64,000 nucleotides of DNA from Heligmosomoides polygyrus polygyrus (lineage: Eukaryota > Nematoda > Chromadorea > Rhabditida > Heligmosomidae): positions 16,367,466 through 16,431,465 of the forward strand of contig OX377206.1 in NCBI GenBank assembly GCA_947396885.1, given 5' to 3'. Shown here one piece after another: positions 44,101 through 54,590 of the stretch. Below the pieces are notes generated by a model. That model saw nothing but the letters and a program-made list of their open reading frames with translations, was not told where the DNA came from and made no database searches. Every line of letters starts with the position of its first letter. The stretch's first letter is position 1. The position numbers and the translations under genes were made by a program.

Positions 44101-47100
44101 AAATGTTACAGTGGAAGTATAACGACGATCTCTGGTTAGTTTGCTCAGAAAGAGTGGCTGAATTTTGGCCGCATCACCCCTTATCCGTCCTGATGTGGAG
44201 AAGGTACTTGACGGGTTATTGCTTTGGTTGTTAACCAACGCTGTGAATTATTGGTTTTTGTTCTTGAAAATTTCCACCCAAATATCTTCAAATGGTGTGA
44301 TTTTTGGTGCTGGACACGAATCTGACATCCGCCTTTGAAACTACGAACTATTCCGCTATGTACGGGTGAATAAAGCTGTCCTACCATAACCCACAATACA
44401 AGTGAATGTCAGATTCGTGATCAGCACCCCATAGAACCATCATTCGGGTAGGTCTTTCTCGGCCTTTCCTATCGTATAAGTAAAATAGTCCGTTTATTCC
44501 ACTTACGTTCGTCTCCATTTGCCAATTTACTTCCGAAAGAACATGAAACACGTCAAGATTTTACCTTCGAATTTACGTTCAAGACATTAACCATAACGGC
44601 GAGCGGTGTTGCCGCAGAAGTGTGTGGGGCCTTATAGTAGCTTTAGTGTGCACACACATGCGCGACGCGATGTACTGGTAAGCTCCCACATCGATTCATC
44701 GCGTGGCGCGATCGATATGGGAGCCTACCATGAAATCGCGTCACGCATCGCGTGCAAACTAAACAATCCCTTTTGCTCCCGCCTCGGGTCGGCAAGAGGA
44801 GTAACACTACGCAAACTTCAATTTTTGGAAAAAAAGAAGATGCAGTTTTGATTGCCACTGCAAAACCGAGAGCTTAAAGAAAATAAATGTTTTTTTTAAA
44901 TGCAAGGGCAATATCGTTTCCTCATTTCATTGTTTTTATTCATAAATCTCATTCGCTGATTCCATAAAATTGCTTCATATGATGCCCGATTTAGTCTGCA
45001 AGTATTCGAGGAGCGAACGTGAGCGCTTTTCTTAACGTAGCAGGTAGATAGGGGTGTATAGAGACAGTTGCTTATACTCAACGTATTTCATCCAAAACTG
45101 TAGCGAAAGAGTCGATTCCTTCTAAATTTTTGTTTAAGGATATAAGGGCTCGCATGATTGTTGTTGACAGTCTATTTCACTCGACGACGTTCAAGTGAGT
45201 CTAATTGTGTTAAACGTTAGAAAAGCACTCGGATTATTCTTCAATGAATGTGTTTTTTAGAAATCTCACTCAGCTTGTAGCCGAGATGGCCTACAGCGCC
45301 TTTGGTGTGGCTCTTAAGGCTGCCGTGTATCTGACGAACAGCAAGTACGACGTGGGCAAGTACACGTTAGTTTCATCGACCTTTATTCACGTCTGTAGTA
45401 TTCCGCGGTATTCATTACGCAGCCCTCGTGTTGAATGTATATGCAAGGTGGTCCATAGATACGGCTGCAAAATTTGATCAATTGTCTTGAAGACTACAAC
45501 AATTATTATGCTATGAAAAAAAATCGAGAAAAAATCTTTATAATTATAAAACAGTACCCGAATGTAGCGACAGCGTTGCCCCCCCCCCTTTTATGGTAGT
45601 TGCACTTTAATTTGTGTTAGCTAGCGTACAACCACGTGTGCATAATTACGAGTTACCATATTTTGGGATGTAAATCGTAAAATTTCGTAAATGGTACCGA
45701 TCGACGGGAAACTGACGTCCAAATGACGTGATGCAGCCCAGGTAAGAAATTCGTTTTAGTGTATTTTTCTAATGTTCTGATGTGGCACCATGACGGAGTG
45801 GTTTCGAGTTCAATTTAACTTCACTGAAACTTTTGGCGAAGCATCGTTTCAACATGTGGGCACTGTCGAGCAGGGGTGTGCGTAATTACGATTTACGATT
45901 TACGATTTTACGATTCACGGCGATTTTGGGCAAATTTTTTACGATTTACGATTTACGACATTTTGGGTCGTAAATCGTAAATTTTCGTAAATGTGATCTT
46001 TGATCTACAAATAGTAGGGTCTAAAGGTTGTGGCGCAACTTGCTTTATAACAAATCACTCAATCTTACAATCTTAGAGTTTCTTCTCACAGCGCATTACC
46101 ACTTCCTGTTAGATTTTGTTCTTTAATGTTGATATGTGGGACCGAAGCAGATGACCTAGCTTTGTGTAGAGGCGGCTCGACTAATATCTCTCTTTCTCCC
46201 TCGCTGCTTAACCATCTCTCGAACATCGCAAGGCTGCTGCTCGGTATCAGGTTTGTTTTCCAGGAGAAGTAAGAGAAGGAATAATTGGAGAATGAACGCC
46301 CCACCAGGAAACTGTGTTCTCCCTTTTCCGTTTGCAGGAAGGCGCTTCGCATTCAAGCTGTCGGAGATCGTTTCGCTCTTGCTGATTGAAAGACGTGCAA
46401 ATCCAGTACGGAAAGAAAAAGACTATTGGCTAATCCATACTGTGTTTGCTACCTCCTAGTCGCTTTGTCCTAAAACGCTTTTTCCCAACCCAAACGAAGT
46501 GAATTGATACAGAGCCATGAAGAAATATCATTCATTCAGCTACTAGACTCTAATGGAATTAACGAACCACTGAAGCTTCCATCAGATCACGAAGCGCGTT
46601 ACAATGTTTGCTTGACTAACAGAGCTTCTGAATTCGGCCAGCGCGTGACAGTTGCTGGCAGCGGTAGAACACGCATTGACCAAAGCTCAACTAATGGCTG
46701 CCTGCCTTCTTGTAACCATTTTCCCTTAGTAGCCTCCTCAACTAAAACTGGACTTCTTGGCTTCTCAGCTCAACTTCAGTTTTCTTTGAAATGAAAATGA
46801 GCAGCTTCTAAATTGCTTGATAACTTTGCACAATATAGTTTCATTTATTTAAAAAATATAACTTAACTAACTAGGGTGTCTAAAAAAATCATACCGTTTC
46901 AATAATATCTTCCTGCGGCAAAACTGTTTTAGGGTTTATACGGAGCGTACAGCTTATTGTTAAATGGACGCTTTTCATTCTACACCGGACTCTTTCCAAT
47001 CTGAGGCGAACACTTCATTTTGAATTTGAGAAATAAATTGACATTTAAAAAAAAACAAGTCGGATGTATCTAAAGTTTAAATAAACATTGTTCAACCATT

Positions 47101-50100
47101 CGCCTTAAGCATTGTTCTAGGAAAAGCTACACTACGAATAAAAGGAAAATTCTTATCTTGCTTGAAAATGTTCGATTTATAATGAAAAATGTCCGGTTAA
47201 CAATGTAAGGCACCCTTTTGAGGGGAAAATGGTATTTTTCAAAATGCAAAAAAGTGAAGACCTCGGCGCATCGTAGTCGATAGGACACAAGCAAGCAAAA
47301 CGCAAGGTAAAATGTTGGGAATTTTATGGTTGCGTTTTTTATTTGGTCGTCGTGGATATTCTTTCTTTTAACTAAGCTTTTTAAATCAACGATGTGCTAA
47401 AAGGTAACGCGCCCAGTTTCCTTTAGAAGGCGTTGAATTGGTTTTAGAGGAGTGCAGTCTGTAAGAAATTTGTTCATTTGAAGCTGAATTTATCGCTGTA
47501 AGCAAGTACTGAATTACCTTTAATCCGTAACCAGAATGTACCTCCAGGAATATAGTGGTAGTAGTACGCGCCGGGTACTTCTTTCGATTTACGGTTTACG
47601 ATTTACGATTTACGGTGGTTTTTTCGTAATTACGATTTACGATTTACGAAATTTCGGACTTCATTTACGCACACCCCTGCTGTCGAGCACTGTCGTGGAG
47701 ATAGTAAAAATTCTTCCATCATGGTTGCTTCCACTGCCTAGCCTCGCTCAAATTTTTATCGTTCACACGACGATCTAAATGATTGAAAAATGATGATCGG
47801 TAGGGGGCAGATCTGGTGAATATGGTGGATGTGGCAGAGTCTCGTGTCCCAATTCATCCAGTTTCTGGACAACAATTTTTGAAACGTGCGGACGCGCGTT
47901 GTCATGCAGTAGGATTGTGCCTCTTCGACTGATCAAAGCCTGCTGTTTTTCGGTCAACTTCTGGTGCATCGCTTCAATTTCGGCACAGTACTTCCCTGCT
48001 GTGATAGTTTCTTCTGTCCTCAAGAACTTGTAATGGACTATGTCAACCATTGTCCACCATTCAATCACCATGGTGTGTTTTGGATGGAGACTTGGTTTTG
48101 GTACCTCCTTGGGAATTTTACTCTTGTCCAGCCATTGTGCACAGCTGCGACGATCGTCATAAAGGCTCCATGTTTCGTCGCATGTCACCATCCTGTTCAA
48201 AAAAGGCTCCCATAGGCCCCGTTTATACTTCATCGCGACGCGACGCGATGCCACGTATAGTGGCCATATTGATTGTGCGAGGCGATCGATCAATTTGGCC
48301 TTATTGCAGGCCATCGCATCGCGCCGCGACGAAGTATAAACGGTGCCTTAGGCGCCTTTTATACTTGCGCCGCCGCGCGGCGCGGCGTGATGATCGGCAT
48401 AGCTATCGATTTTTCGCGCCGCCCGGCGGCGCCGCATCGTGTTTATACTCCGCCGCCGCAAAACACCACATTTGACGGAATTTCGGGTTACGGTATTCGG
48501 CGAATCGCGCCGCTGGAGGGAGGGGCGCGGCGCGGCGCGATCAGCCGCGGCGGACTCGGTGCTGAGTCGAAGATTTCACCACCGTGGTGAAGAAATTGCT
48601 ATGTCCTTTGCATTTTGGTCCCCCAGACGTGCATCTCTAGGTAGGGGTGGAGGGGGGGGGGGGGGTCTGTTTGCCATGTACATTGCTCTGTGCTCTTGTT
48701 TCGCAACTCGTTTCGTTGGTTTGTTTCGTAACTTGGTACTATCATTTCAGGTGGACATTATGGTAATGTGTAAGTGATAGGAGCGGATAGGTTAAATCGT
48801 CGTCATTTAGTCCTTTTTTGAAATGCGTCACCTAGTCTATTCGTAGGTGTTGAGGTAGTGACAATTCGAATGCGTATTTCGTGTTCGAGAGTTTTTTTTG
48901 CTACGGGGAGTAAATATGTTCCCAGTGCACGGCATTCTCTAACAATGAGTGTGTAAAGTAGAAACTCTCGCCTTTCTGAAGTTGCTGAGTTCCCATCTCT
49001 GTCTAGAGACTAGAGCAAAACCTCAACTTCTTCTGCCTCTGTCGTCATCATCGGCGCCCGGTCCGTAGTAGTACGCAGAAACTCGTGGCCGTCGTCGCTG
49101 ACGCCCCCCTTTCTAACTGCAATCGCGCAGCGGCGGGAGTATAAAAGGCGCCTTAGACAGCACAGCATTAACGAAACACAGGTGTCGTGGCGCTTTAGTA
49201 TCTGCCCAGCGGTCAGTTCGTACGGGATCCATTCACCCAATTTCCTTACTTTTCCGATCGCATTTAAGCGACGACTGGTAGTGCAGCCGTCAACGGCGAC
49301 TGCAGTATCAGTCGTCAGCTCACGGTTTGGCGCGGATCCGCTTCCATCATACATTTGAGTTGGTCGTCGTAAAGGAGTGATGGCGACCTAGCCTGGGCTT
49401 CACCTTCGAGACTTTCATCTGCAGATCGAAACCTTTCGAACCAGTGGCCAATTGCGCGTTTCTTAGCGAAATCCTCCCCATATGCAGTGTTGATGTTGCG
49501 AGCTGCGGCCGCGGCGTTGGGTCCGCCATTCATTTAAGTAGAGAACTCGAATATCAGTTGATTCATACCGTAGAAACGACGTCAAAATTCGCCAAGAGGC
49601 AATTACATCACAACAGCGGTAATAAAGCGGAGATTTTGCGCTTTCAAAAACTGTATTTCTGAAACGGGAACATACGTATCCATGAAAAATCGACCGGAAC
49701 TTGAGGTAGCAAAATCGGCCATTTCATATGAAATGACCTAATGCTTCCTACCAAACTTGTACACAAAGTTCTGGGCACTAAATAGTTTGACGATGTTTAT
49801 AGCGCAAATTTTTCGTTAAGTTTCTTGTCATTCGGTAAATTGTAAAATTGTTTTAAAATATAATTAGCCACAAACTATTATTTCAAATAAAAAAATCTGG
49901 AAAAACTTTTATGTGCCAACATCAGCTGGTCAACTAATGTAAACTAATATTCTACGAACGCGGCGTAACATACTGAAGTGTAACGTAAACAGTTCACTAC
50001 CAACGAGGAGTGAACAGCAAAATAAACAGCTTCCAGTAACAAATTATCTTCAAACCGTGGAAGAAGAACAGGTACAGGGAATTACCATTCAAGAGAACGG

Positions 50101-53100
50101 CACGTGGTGGTCTGGTGCCTGCGTCGCTCCGGAAAAGCATCTCAAAATCCGTAGATCATTTAAAATATGTCCAGCGACAGACACATCTCCGTCTGGACTG
50201 TTCCAGATGGCGGGCAAAAGTTGTTTGGGATAAGCAGCGCGAAATTTGGTTGCGCAGCTCCTACGAGGGGATCAACCAGCGTCTTACAACCAGTGGGTTC
50301 GTTGACGTGCTCGGCGGCTCGGCAAGGAACTTTTCTAGCCTCGAAATAGAAAATAATTGACGTTGGGAGCGAGACAGGAGCGATTCGTGATGGGGGACGT
50401 CACGTAAGGCATCTGGCATACCTCCGAGTCGCTCCAGCGATTGTCGTGGGAGCGATTTGAGCGGAGCGGGAATCGCGCCGGGATCCCTCACCTGGCCAAT
50501 CGCCGACCCCGCCACGCCCACCTTCCGTGGACCGATACAGCTGCAGCGATTGCAATGGCTGTGCAACGCGCAGCTATTCGCCATATGAAAGCAAAGAGTA
50601 ACGATATTACTGAGAGGTGCAAGCAGGCAGGGTTGTGCCATGCGCTCGCCTGAAACCTTGCCTTTCAAACTCGATTGATTGTGCATGGGCTGAATGCCTG
50701 CTATAATCTTGCTACTACTTGGACAGATTAACCTGTTCTGTGCTTCTTCTTAGGTTAGATTTCGCCCAGTAGCTGCCGATTGTGCCGATTAACCTCTCCA
50801 TTTAGCTTGAATGTTGCTTCATCAGTCCACAGAGTGCGTCATATAAAATAGGGCTGCTGCTCACATTCAAATCTTGGAAACTCGCATGTCGCATGTCTTT
50901 CACATGATTGTCATGTTCTAAACGTTAAAAGAAGCACAGCACAGGTTAATCTGGTCAAGTAGTAGCAAGAACAGGCATCCAGCCCATGCACAATCAATCG
51001 AGTCTGAAGTGCAAGGTTTCGGGCGGGAGCATGGTGCAATCCAGGCTGTTTGCACGCTACAGTAATCTCCGTACCCTGCGCTTTCATATGAGTCTCAAAC
51101 ATCTTCAAATGCTTCACAAGCAGCAATGTTAGAACGTTTCAAATACTACCCGCATTTTTTAGAACACCCTGCACTTTCCGCAAACCATAGTGTGTTTTGA
51201 AGTTTCAAACACTAAAAGAAGCGCAAATCAGTCGAAACAGTCACTTCGTGAAGAAATTATAACACGCATTGATACGAAACACAATCAATCGAGTGTAGAA
51301 CGCAAAATTTCAGACGAGCGCATGGCGCATACCATGCCGCTCGGCATTTATATTTATGCTGCAGTAACTTTCACTGTCAGAACTTCAGTTTGTCGTTTTA
51401 GACTTGTAAGAATGGAACAAATGCCTGCTCAAAACAACACCTACGACTGCGGCTTTTATATGGCTGTGTTCGCTGAGATGTTCACGAAGAGAACTGACTG
51501 GACAGTAAGTTGATCCCAGATCGTTCTATTTTAATAATAATAAGACTGTTCAAGCAGCAGATAAGCCTACTAAACGATCACCGATTGATTGTGTACTTCT
51601 GGCTTCTGAACAATTCGTGGAATATCGTCGTCATTGGCTGGACCCGTTGTACAAGTTTTCTACATAGAAACCCAAACACGTGGCGGCTACAAAGACAGCG
51701 CTTTTTCTCGGATCAAAAAGATCAATTCAAACGAACCGTTTCCGCGGAAGCATGTCACGGGTTGGGTTATTTGAGGTGCTAAGCGCGACGATAGTATTTT
51801 TCATCAGCACTTTGGCCAACTGTTTTACGGTAGGCATGGATGAAGAAGTGTTGTTGACGGGTGCTCTTGAGACAATCGAAATGAGCTGGTGAAGCTTGTA
51901 GAGGAAATAGTGAGAAACAATTAGGTTGAAAAAATTCTTCATTTTTTTTCAAAGATTTTTTACTTCACAACTACAATGTCAAATCAATTGAGATAAACTC
52001 CATTTTGTTCTACTACACTTCTCCAAAGAGGTGCTTTTCATATTCCTCTCGCTTAAAGGACTGCAGTTCTGGAGTCGAACCAATCCAATTGCCCAAACCG
52101 ATGAGGACCTCAAAAATTGCTGAATCCAATTTTTGAGGTCCTCATCGGTTCGAAATATTTCTCTCCAATTTCTTGCCGGAGAGCACGGAAGAGATAGTCG
52201 GTAGGGGCGAGGTCACGGCTACACGGTTGATGTGGCATTACCTCCCGGCTCAGCTTCTTTATTGTTTCTCTTGTGAATCTTGCAACATGTTGTTGTGCAT
52301 TGTCATGTAGGATCATCACCTTTGACTTCTCCGGCCTCTTTTCTTGGAGAGCTGCGGCGTCTTTGTCGAGTTGGTCGCTGTATGTGGCAGCCGTAAACGT
52401 CCCTCCACTTCTGAGAGTTTCCCAGCGAATCTTTCCTATGATATCCCACCAAACACTCAAGAGAATCTTCCTTTCGTGAGCTTTGGGGTTGGGATCAGGC
52501 TTAGGGTTCTTTCCTTTTTGTACCCATTGTGTTTTTCTTTGGAAGTTGGCACGCAGAGCCCAGGACTCATCGCCTGTTACAACCCGCAGCAGAATCTATT
52601 TTCTTTCGTATCTGAAAAGAAGGGAAGCAGCAATGGAGAGCCGTTGACCTTTCTGAGTGTCTGACAGGGCACGTGGAATCCAAGCTCCAAATTTACAAGC
52701 AACGCCAAGATTCTTCGGATTCCCACAATCCTATGAAACACTTCGAGCTTCTCTGTCAGTTGACGTGTCGTCTGCCTACTATCGGTACGAAGAAGATGGA
52801 GTAGTTCAGTGTCGTCCAATTCAGTTGGCCTTCCTGACCTTGCTTTGTATTCGAGTGAATAATCTAATAATCTCCCTTTAAAAACTTTTCGAACCATTCA
52901 TAACAGGTGCGATCAGCAATGGATTCCAAGCCATATATATCGTCAATTTGGTCGGTTGCCTGACGTGCAGTAGATCCTTTAATGAATTCATGAAGAATGA
53001 CGTGCCGAAAATGGCCATGAGGAAGATGTGGCATGGAGTCCGGAAGATTGGATAGATAACGAAGTACAAGAAGGGTCTTGACCTACGTCCGCGTGCGAAT

Positions 53101-53853
53101 GGTAGACAACTGTGATAGGATTACGAAATCAGCAATCAATATTGGCTAGTATATATTGGTTGGGGAAAGTGCTGTAGTGCAGGAACCCACTGACTCCGGA
53201 CCACAATTGGTAGGGCGCGTGTAGCGCAGTCGGAGGAGGCGGGACTGTCGTGTGCACCCGATACCAGGTTCCTGGTTCGGATTTCCCGCCCAGGCCAACC
53301 AAGCCTTCCATCCCTCCGGGGTCGGTGAATTGGTACCAGACTTGTCTGGGAAGGATAGAGTGCTGACTTGTTCATCGGCTGGCCACCGCAAGTCATTGTA
53401 TGGCCAAATACGCATTCATGTCGCCTCCACGACATCCCGTAGAAGTAGAATGCGCTGGCGCATCCCAGAAGGGATTGAGTAACGCCGTCTTTTATCCTTT
53501 ATCCTATATATTGGTACAAGGAGAACGGTAAAAAATTTTTCGAAGTGTGAAGAGACTTTTTTCCAACCTAATACATGGAGAAGAAGTCGACTACATAAGT
53601 CTTCATCGACACTATCAGTTCTCAAGCGACTTCTCCACAGAACATCATTTTTTATTCTAAAATGTTTTCCTCCCACTTTCTGTGAGTAACTCTCAAAAAG
53701 TTTATTTAGGTGATGTCCGACGCTGAACTTCAAACACTGAAGCTATCTCCTGAGGAGGAAAGCGAGCTTCGAAACAGCGTAAGAGACATACGAGCTGAAA
53801 TTGCCGCGTATTCTGTTCGTGTTGCAGGCCGCCCATTGCGACTGGTAGACTGA
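35945..53853 (+). CDS. C48 (Ulp1/SENP-like) cysteine protease-like gene, eight exons
   Basis: The model joins 35945-35998, 38779-38832, 42574-42719, 42779-43037, 43096-43124, 45261-45365, 51402-51504 and 53710-53853. All have AG/GT borders, all seven junction phases agree, and the product is 297 residues. Exon 2 has EFVTISDDEDEA, a SUMO-interacting-like hydrophobic-acidic motif. Exon 7 has QNNTYDCGFYM, the oxyanion Gln...Asn...Asp-Cys-Gly signature of C48 SUMO/NEDD8 proteases (PAQ precedes it). Exon 8 supplies the closing helix (RNSVRDIRAEIAAY). At the exon 4/5 joint LLQWALGIGN aligns with the family's HWxLxxI strand, so the catalytic His looks like Gln. The DS-type Asp is not visible. Either the protein is an inactive or diverged family member, or an exon is missed in 43125-45260. 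Introns are filled with transposons. Confidence 0.6.
36620..37879 (-). mobile_element. Mariner copy 2, in intron 1
   Basis: Same family as 4769-6051: ends TTAGGTTGTAACGAA and inverse, TA on both sides (36618-36619, 37880-37881), 1260 bp. It lacks the ~20 bp whose loss breaks its transposase. Confidence 0.95.
36845..37732 (-). pseudogene. Mariner transposase with frameshifts
   Basis: Three overlapping minus-strand pieces (37337-37732, 37141-37422, 36845-37159) cover the N-terminal HTH region, WVPHEL and a TRDEKW version of the first catalytic box, then the second box (LLHDNARPH). At least three small indels separate them, one at the helix after VLGVS, one near SRSRNCTKRK, and one before the third Asp. 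It differs from copy 1 by few substitutions, so the insertion is fairly young. Confidence 0.9.
38123..38194 (+). repeat. (GA)n microsatellite
   Basis: Imperfect AGAGAG tract of ~70 bp in intron 1. ORFs on it are artefacts. Confidence 0.95.
38779..38832 (+). CDS. C48-like gene, exon 2 (SIM-like motif)
   Basis: TATTTTAG acceptor, 18 codons in phase 0/0, GTGAGT donor. VTISDDEDEA matches the form of a SUMO-interacting motif (hydrophobic V-x-I followed by S and acidic residues), which suits a SUMO-pathway protein. Confidence 0.65.
39655..40545. repeat. Foldback element in intron 2
   Basis: Arms ~39655-39990 and ~40210-40545 are inverted copies (GACCACGGGACTT, GTGTTCCGTTTCTG, TGTGATGCAGGATTTT). 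Each includes a tRNA-like stretch (TGGTGGCGCAGG near 39890 on plus). Arms differ by small indels. No TSD recognised. Confidence 0.75.
40899..41025. mobile_element. AGGCCCCGTTTATACTTC-family MITE in intron 2
   Basis: Ends AGGGCCCGTTTATACTTC / GAAGTATGGACGGGGCCT, TA-flanked, 127 bp. The core matches the 31250 copy closely. Confidence 0.85.
41066..42115. mobile_element. Mariner-ended palindromic foldback, 1050 bp
   Basis: Begins TTAGGTTGTCCCATAAGT and ends with its inverse, flanked by TA. Almost the whole element is one palindrome: arms of ~500 bp (for example TGCGCACTTGTTCTCTCCGC and its inverse at 41269 and ~41905) meet near 41600. It contains no transposase. The end motif places it with mariner. 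Confidence 0.9.
42574..42719 (+). CDS. C48-like gene, exon 3
   Basis: TTCCTTTTAAG acceptor and GTTAGT donor enclose 48 codons plus two bases. GLSIGVVELRKYLLPDSRM...LVFNHIL resembles the start of a C48 domain, where a strand and an LxxLxxxxxLNDxxIxF helix are expected, although the LND core is not conserved. Confidence 0.6.
42779..43037 (+). CDS. C48-like gene, exon 4
   Basis: CATTTCAG acceptor and GTAAGA donor enclose 86 codons plus one leading base. Contains NKMAALIAGLVLGGLV and ends HDTDLLQWAL, the putative HWxL position with Gln for His. The phase at both borders matches the neighbours. Confidence 0.6.
43096..43124 (+). CDS. C48-like gene, exon 5 (short)
   Basis: CTCGTTTCAG acceptor, 29 bases, GTGAGG donor. 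Encodes GIGNASTEK plus two bases, which would continue the HWxLxxI strand. The small size makes it the least certain exon. Confidence 0.4.
43570..43950. mobile_element. Large GC-rich MITE relative, one end clear
   Basis: Inverted relative of 48350-49153, sharing CGATTTTTCGCGCCG and CGCGATCAGCCGCGG, ending AGTATAAAAGGCGCCT next to TA at 43951. The other end was not located, so it may be truncated. Lies in intron 5. Confidence 0.65.
44270..44455. mobile_element. GGGGTGCTGATCACGAATCTGAC-type MITE
   Basis: Inverted ends TGCTGGACACGAATCTGACA and TGTCAGATTCGTGATCAGCA (the latter at about 44405). The same family lies at 34915 and 58430, and a single end at 32883. Confidence 0.7.
44597..44632. repeat. 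Solo end of the 33471 MITE family
   Basis: GCGGTGTTGCCGCAGAAGTG...GGGGCCTTA corresponds to the right end of the element at 33471-33798. Confidence 0.5.
44640..44766. mobile_element. Palindromic MITE in intron 5
   Basis: TTTAGTGTGCACACACATGC and its approximate inverse (CGCGTGCAAACTAAA) enclose a hairpin centred on TCATCGCGTGGCG with ATCGAT on both sides. Confidence 0.6.
45261..45365 (+). CDS. C48-like gene, exon 6
   Basis: GTGTTTTTTAG acceptor and GTTAGT donor. 34 codons with split codons at both ends, GC-richer than the surroundings. The helix-like VAEMAYSAFGVALKAAVYL suits the region that precedes the catalytic Cys in C48 proteases. Confidence 0.6.
45871..47679. mobile_element. Second hAT-type element, in intron 6
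   Basis: Ends CAGGGGTGTGCGTAA and exact inverse, flanked by the 8-bp duplication CTGTCGAG (45863-45870, 47680-47687), 1809 bp. Subterminal ends are made of repeated TTTACGATTTACG. No transposase visible. A possible acceptor-flanked mini-exon lies at 46338-46389. Confidence 0.9.
48214..48348. mobile_element. AGGCCCCGTTTATACTTC-family MITE inside mariner
   Basis: Standard 135-bp member, abutting the larger MITE with only TA between them. Confidence 0.85.
48350..49153. mobile_element. 804-bp GC-rich MITE inside mariner
   Basis: Ends AGGCGCCTTTTATACTTGCG and inverse (AGTATAAAAGGCGCCT), TA-flanked. Interior holds a palindromic CGCGCCGCC-rich part, a G run (~48649) and unrecognised sequence. The relative at 43570-43950 is shorter. 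Confidence 0.8.
49541..50579. other. Intron 6 sequence, nothing recognised
   Basis: ORFs of 60-81 codons near 50115-50360 on plus and 50261-50686 on minus overlap and lack family motifs. Confidence 0.3.
50580..51090. repeat. Inverted repeat around a transposase scrap
   Basis: 50580-50745 and 50925-51090 are inverted copies (TCGATTGATTGTGCATGG / CCATGCACAATCAATCGA and the GCTACTACTTG block). A further diverged tandem copy is at 51190-51360. Confidence 0.75.
50750..50840 (-). pseudogene. Tc1-like transposase fragment
   Basis: The minus-strand translation TLWTDEATFKLNGEVNRHN is the segment around the first/second acid of Tc1-type (DDE_3) transposases, where TDEATFxLNGxVNRHNxRxW is usual. About 26 codons remain. 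Confidence 0.6.
51402..51504 (+). CDS. C48-like gene, exon 7 (catalytic cysteine)
   Basis: TCGTTTTAG acceptor and a consensus GTAAGT donor. MPAQNNTYDCGFYMAVFAEM carries the oxyanion-hole Gln and nucleophile Cys of the Ulp1/SENP family with the expected five-residue gap plus D-C-G. Confidence 0.8.
52110..52960 (-). pseudogene. Mariner transposase remnant, third lineage
   Basis: Minus strand: HTH with ARSGRPTELDD and a TRQLTEKLEV stretch (52897-52650), GDE-type first box around 52560, MSVWWDIIGKI, MILHDNAQQHVA (second Asp) and SRDLAPTDYLFRAL (third Asp) to 52110. Frame breaks lie between the two main ORFs. Confidence 0.85.
53148..53513 (+). repeat. tRNA-derived SINE with 11-bp target duplication
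   Basis: TATATATTGGT occurs at both edges. The head (GCGTGTAGCGCAGTCGGAGG, then CCTGGTTCGGATTTCC) starts at 53213. The body runs to an ATCCTTTATCC tail. This is the most complete copy of the family. About 55 bp lie between the left duplication and the tRNA-like head. Confidence 0.85.
53710..53853 (+). CDS. C48-like gene, exon 8 (terminal)
   Basis: TTTATTTAG acceptor, 47 codons, TGA stop. The acidic start and the RNSVRDIRAEIAAY helix fit the C-terminal end of C48 domains. A near-duplicate is at 10552-10692. A donor-like GTAGAC overlaps the stop, so splicing to 54154 is a possible alternative. Confidence 0.65.
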   Translation: MMSDAELQTLKLSPEEESELRNSVRDIRAEIAAYSVRVAGRPLRLVD

Positions 53854-54153
53854 CGGTGTGCTCAGAGCGTTTTACATACTTCAGAAGGGTAATCAGCACG
53901 TCGTTTTCAACTTCTCGTACAATACCTACTTTGAGGGGTGCGGTCAAGGTAGCATAAAGTGCCAATAATTTGCCTGTATTTTTACGGATGATCTATTCAG
54001 TGTGGTGTGACAAAATCGATATCTTTGAAAACGTTTCTGTTCTGCTAATGTACATATATATTGAAATAGGAACGATCTTCACACACATTGCTTTCACGCA
54101 TTGATGATGCCGTGCGGTGGAGGCCTTCTGCTTATTGGTTCATGTCGTTTTAG

Positions 54154-54308
54154 GTTCTGATGGATTTTTCGCGATCGCGAGGACGTCCTAATCATATCCG
54201 ATGGGACGCATTGCGGGGGATTAGACCGTTTCAAAGCATCGTTCTTCCAAAGCGGTATCGTATTCCTATCAGTGAAGTTGATATCTCTATTTCCTCGTTT
54301 ATATTTAG
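54154..54308 (+). CDS. Candidate alternative 3' exon
   Basis: GTCGTTTTAG acceptor followed by 51 open codons (VLMDFSRSRGRPNHIRWDAL...) to a TTTAG/GTAATT donor. It would be in phase with a splice just before the stop of the upstream exon. No motif recognised. Confidence 0.2.
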
Positions 54309-54590
54309 GTAATTTTTTTGGATTGTGTTCCGTTTCTTTCGCATGTTATGAAGCGTGTCTGTTGTTTTCTTTTTTTTCTCCATTATTTTATACGTTTGTA
54401 GTGAAAATGCATTTCTGTTTGCGCTCGTGTTTTGATCAAAGTGCACAAGTAAAGAAAACGAAAAGAAAAAGAGAAAGAATTTTAAAGAAATACACAAACG
54501 CAACGAACCTTGGCAAAGGAATCTAGCAAAGGCCGTGAAAAAAAACTTGGCTATGAACAGCGTGTTGCTTCGGGGACAAATTAAAAAAAA

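Larger units (their letters stand above)
47775..49540 (-). pseudogene. Mariner transposase remnant split by two MITEs
   Basis: Minus strand: N-terminal HTH (49533-49315: NTAYGEDFAKK...WFERFRSADESLEGE), the linker GEWIPYELTAGQ (~49200), an 804-bp MITE, a 135-bp MITE, then TCDETWSLYDDRR, LLHDNARPHVS and YSPDLPPTDHHF (48200-47775). All three catalytic motifs survive but the frame is broken at the linker as well as by the insertions. It represents another mariner lineage. Located in intron 6. Confidence 0.85.
51920..53571 (-). mobile_element. Mariner copy in intron 7, containing a SINE
   Basis: Inverted ends TTAGGTTGAAAAAATTC and TTAGGTTGGAAAAAAGTC (as inverse). TA follows the right end at 53572; the left TA has become AA. 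The displaced duplicate at 10.3 kb lacks it, so the empty site is known. Confidence 0.85.

Noticed and set aside
44034..44234. Additional exon of the C48-like gene
   Set aside because: A GTTAGT donor follows but the acceptor is poor, and joining to exon 6 would create a stop codon.
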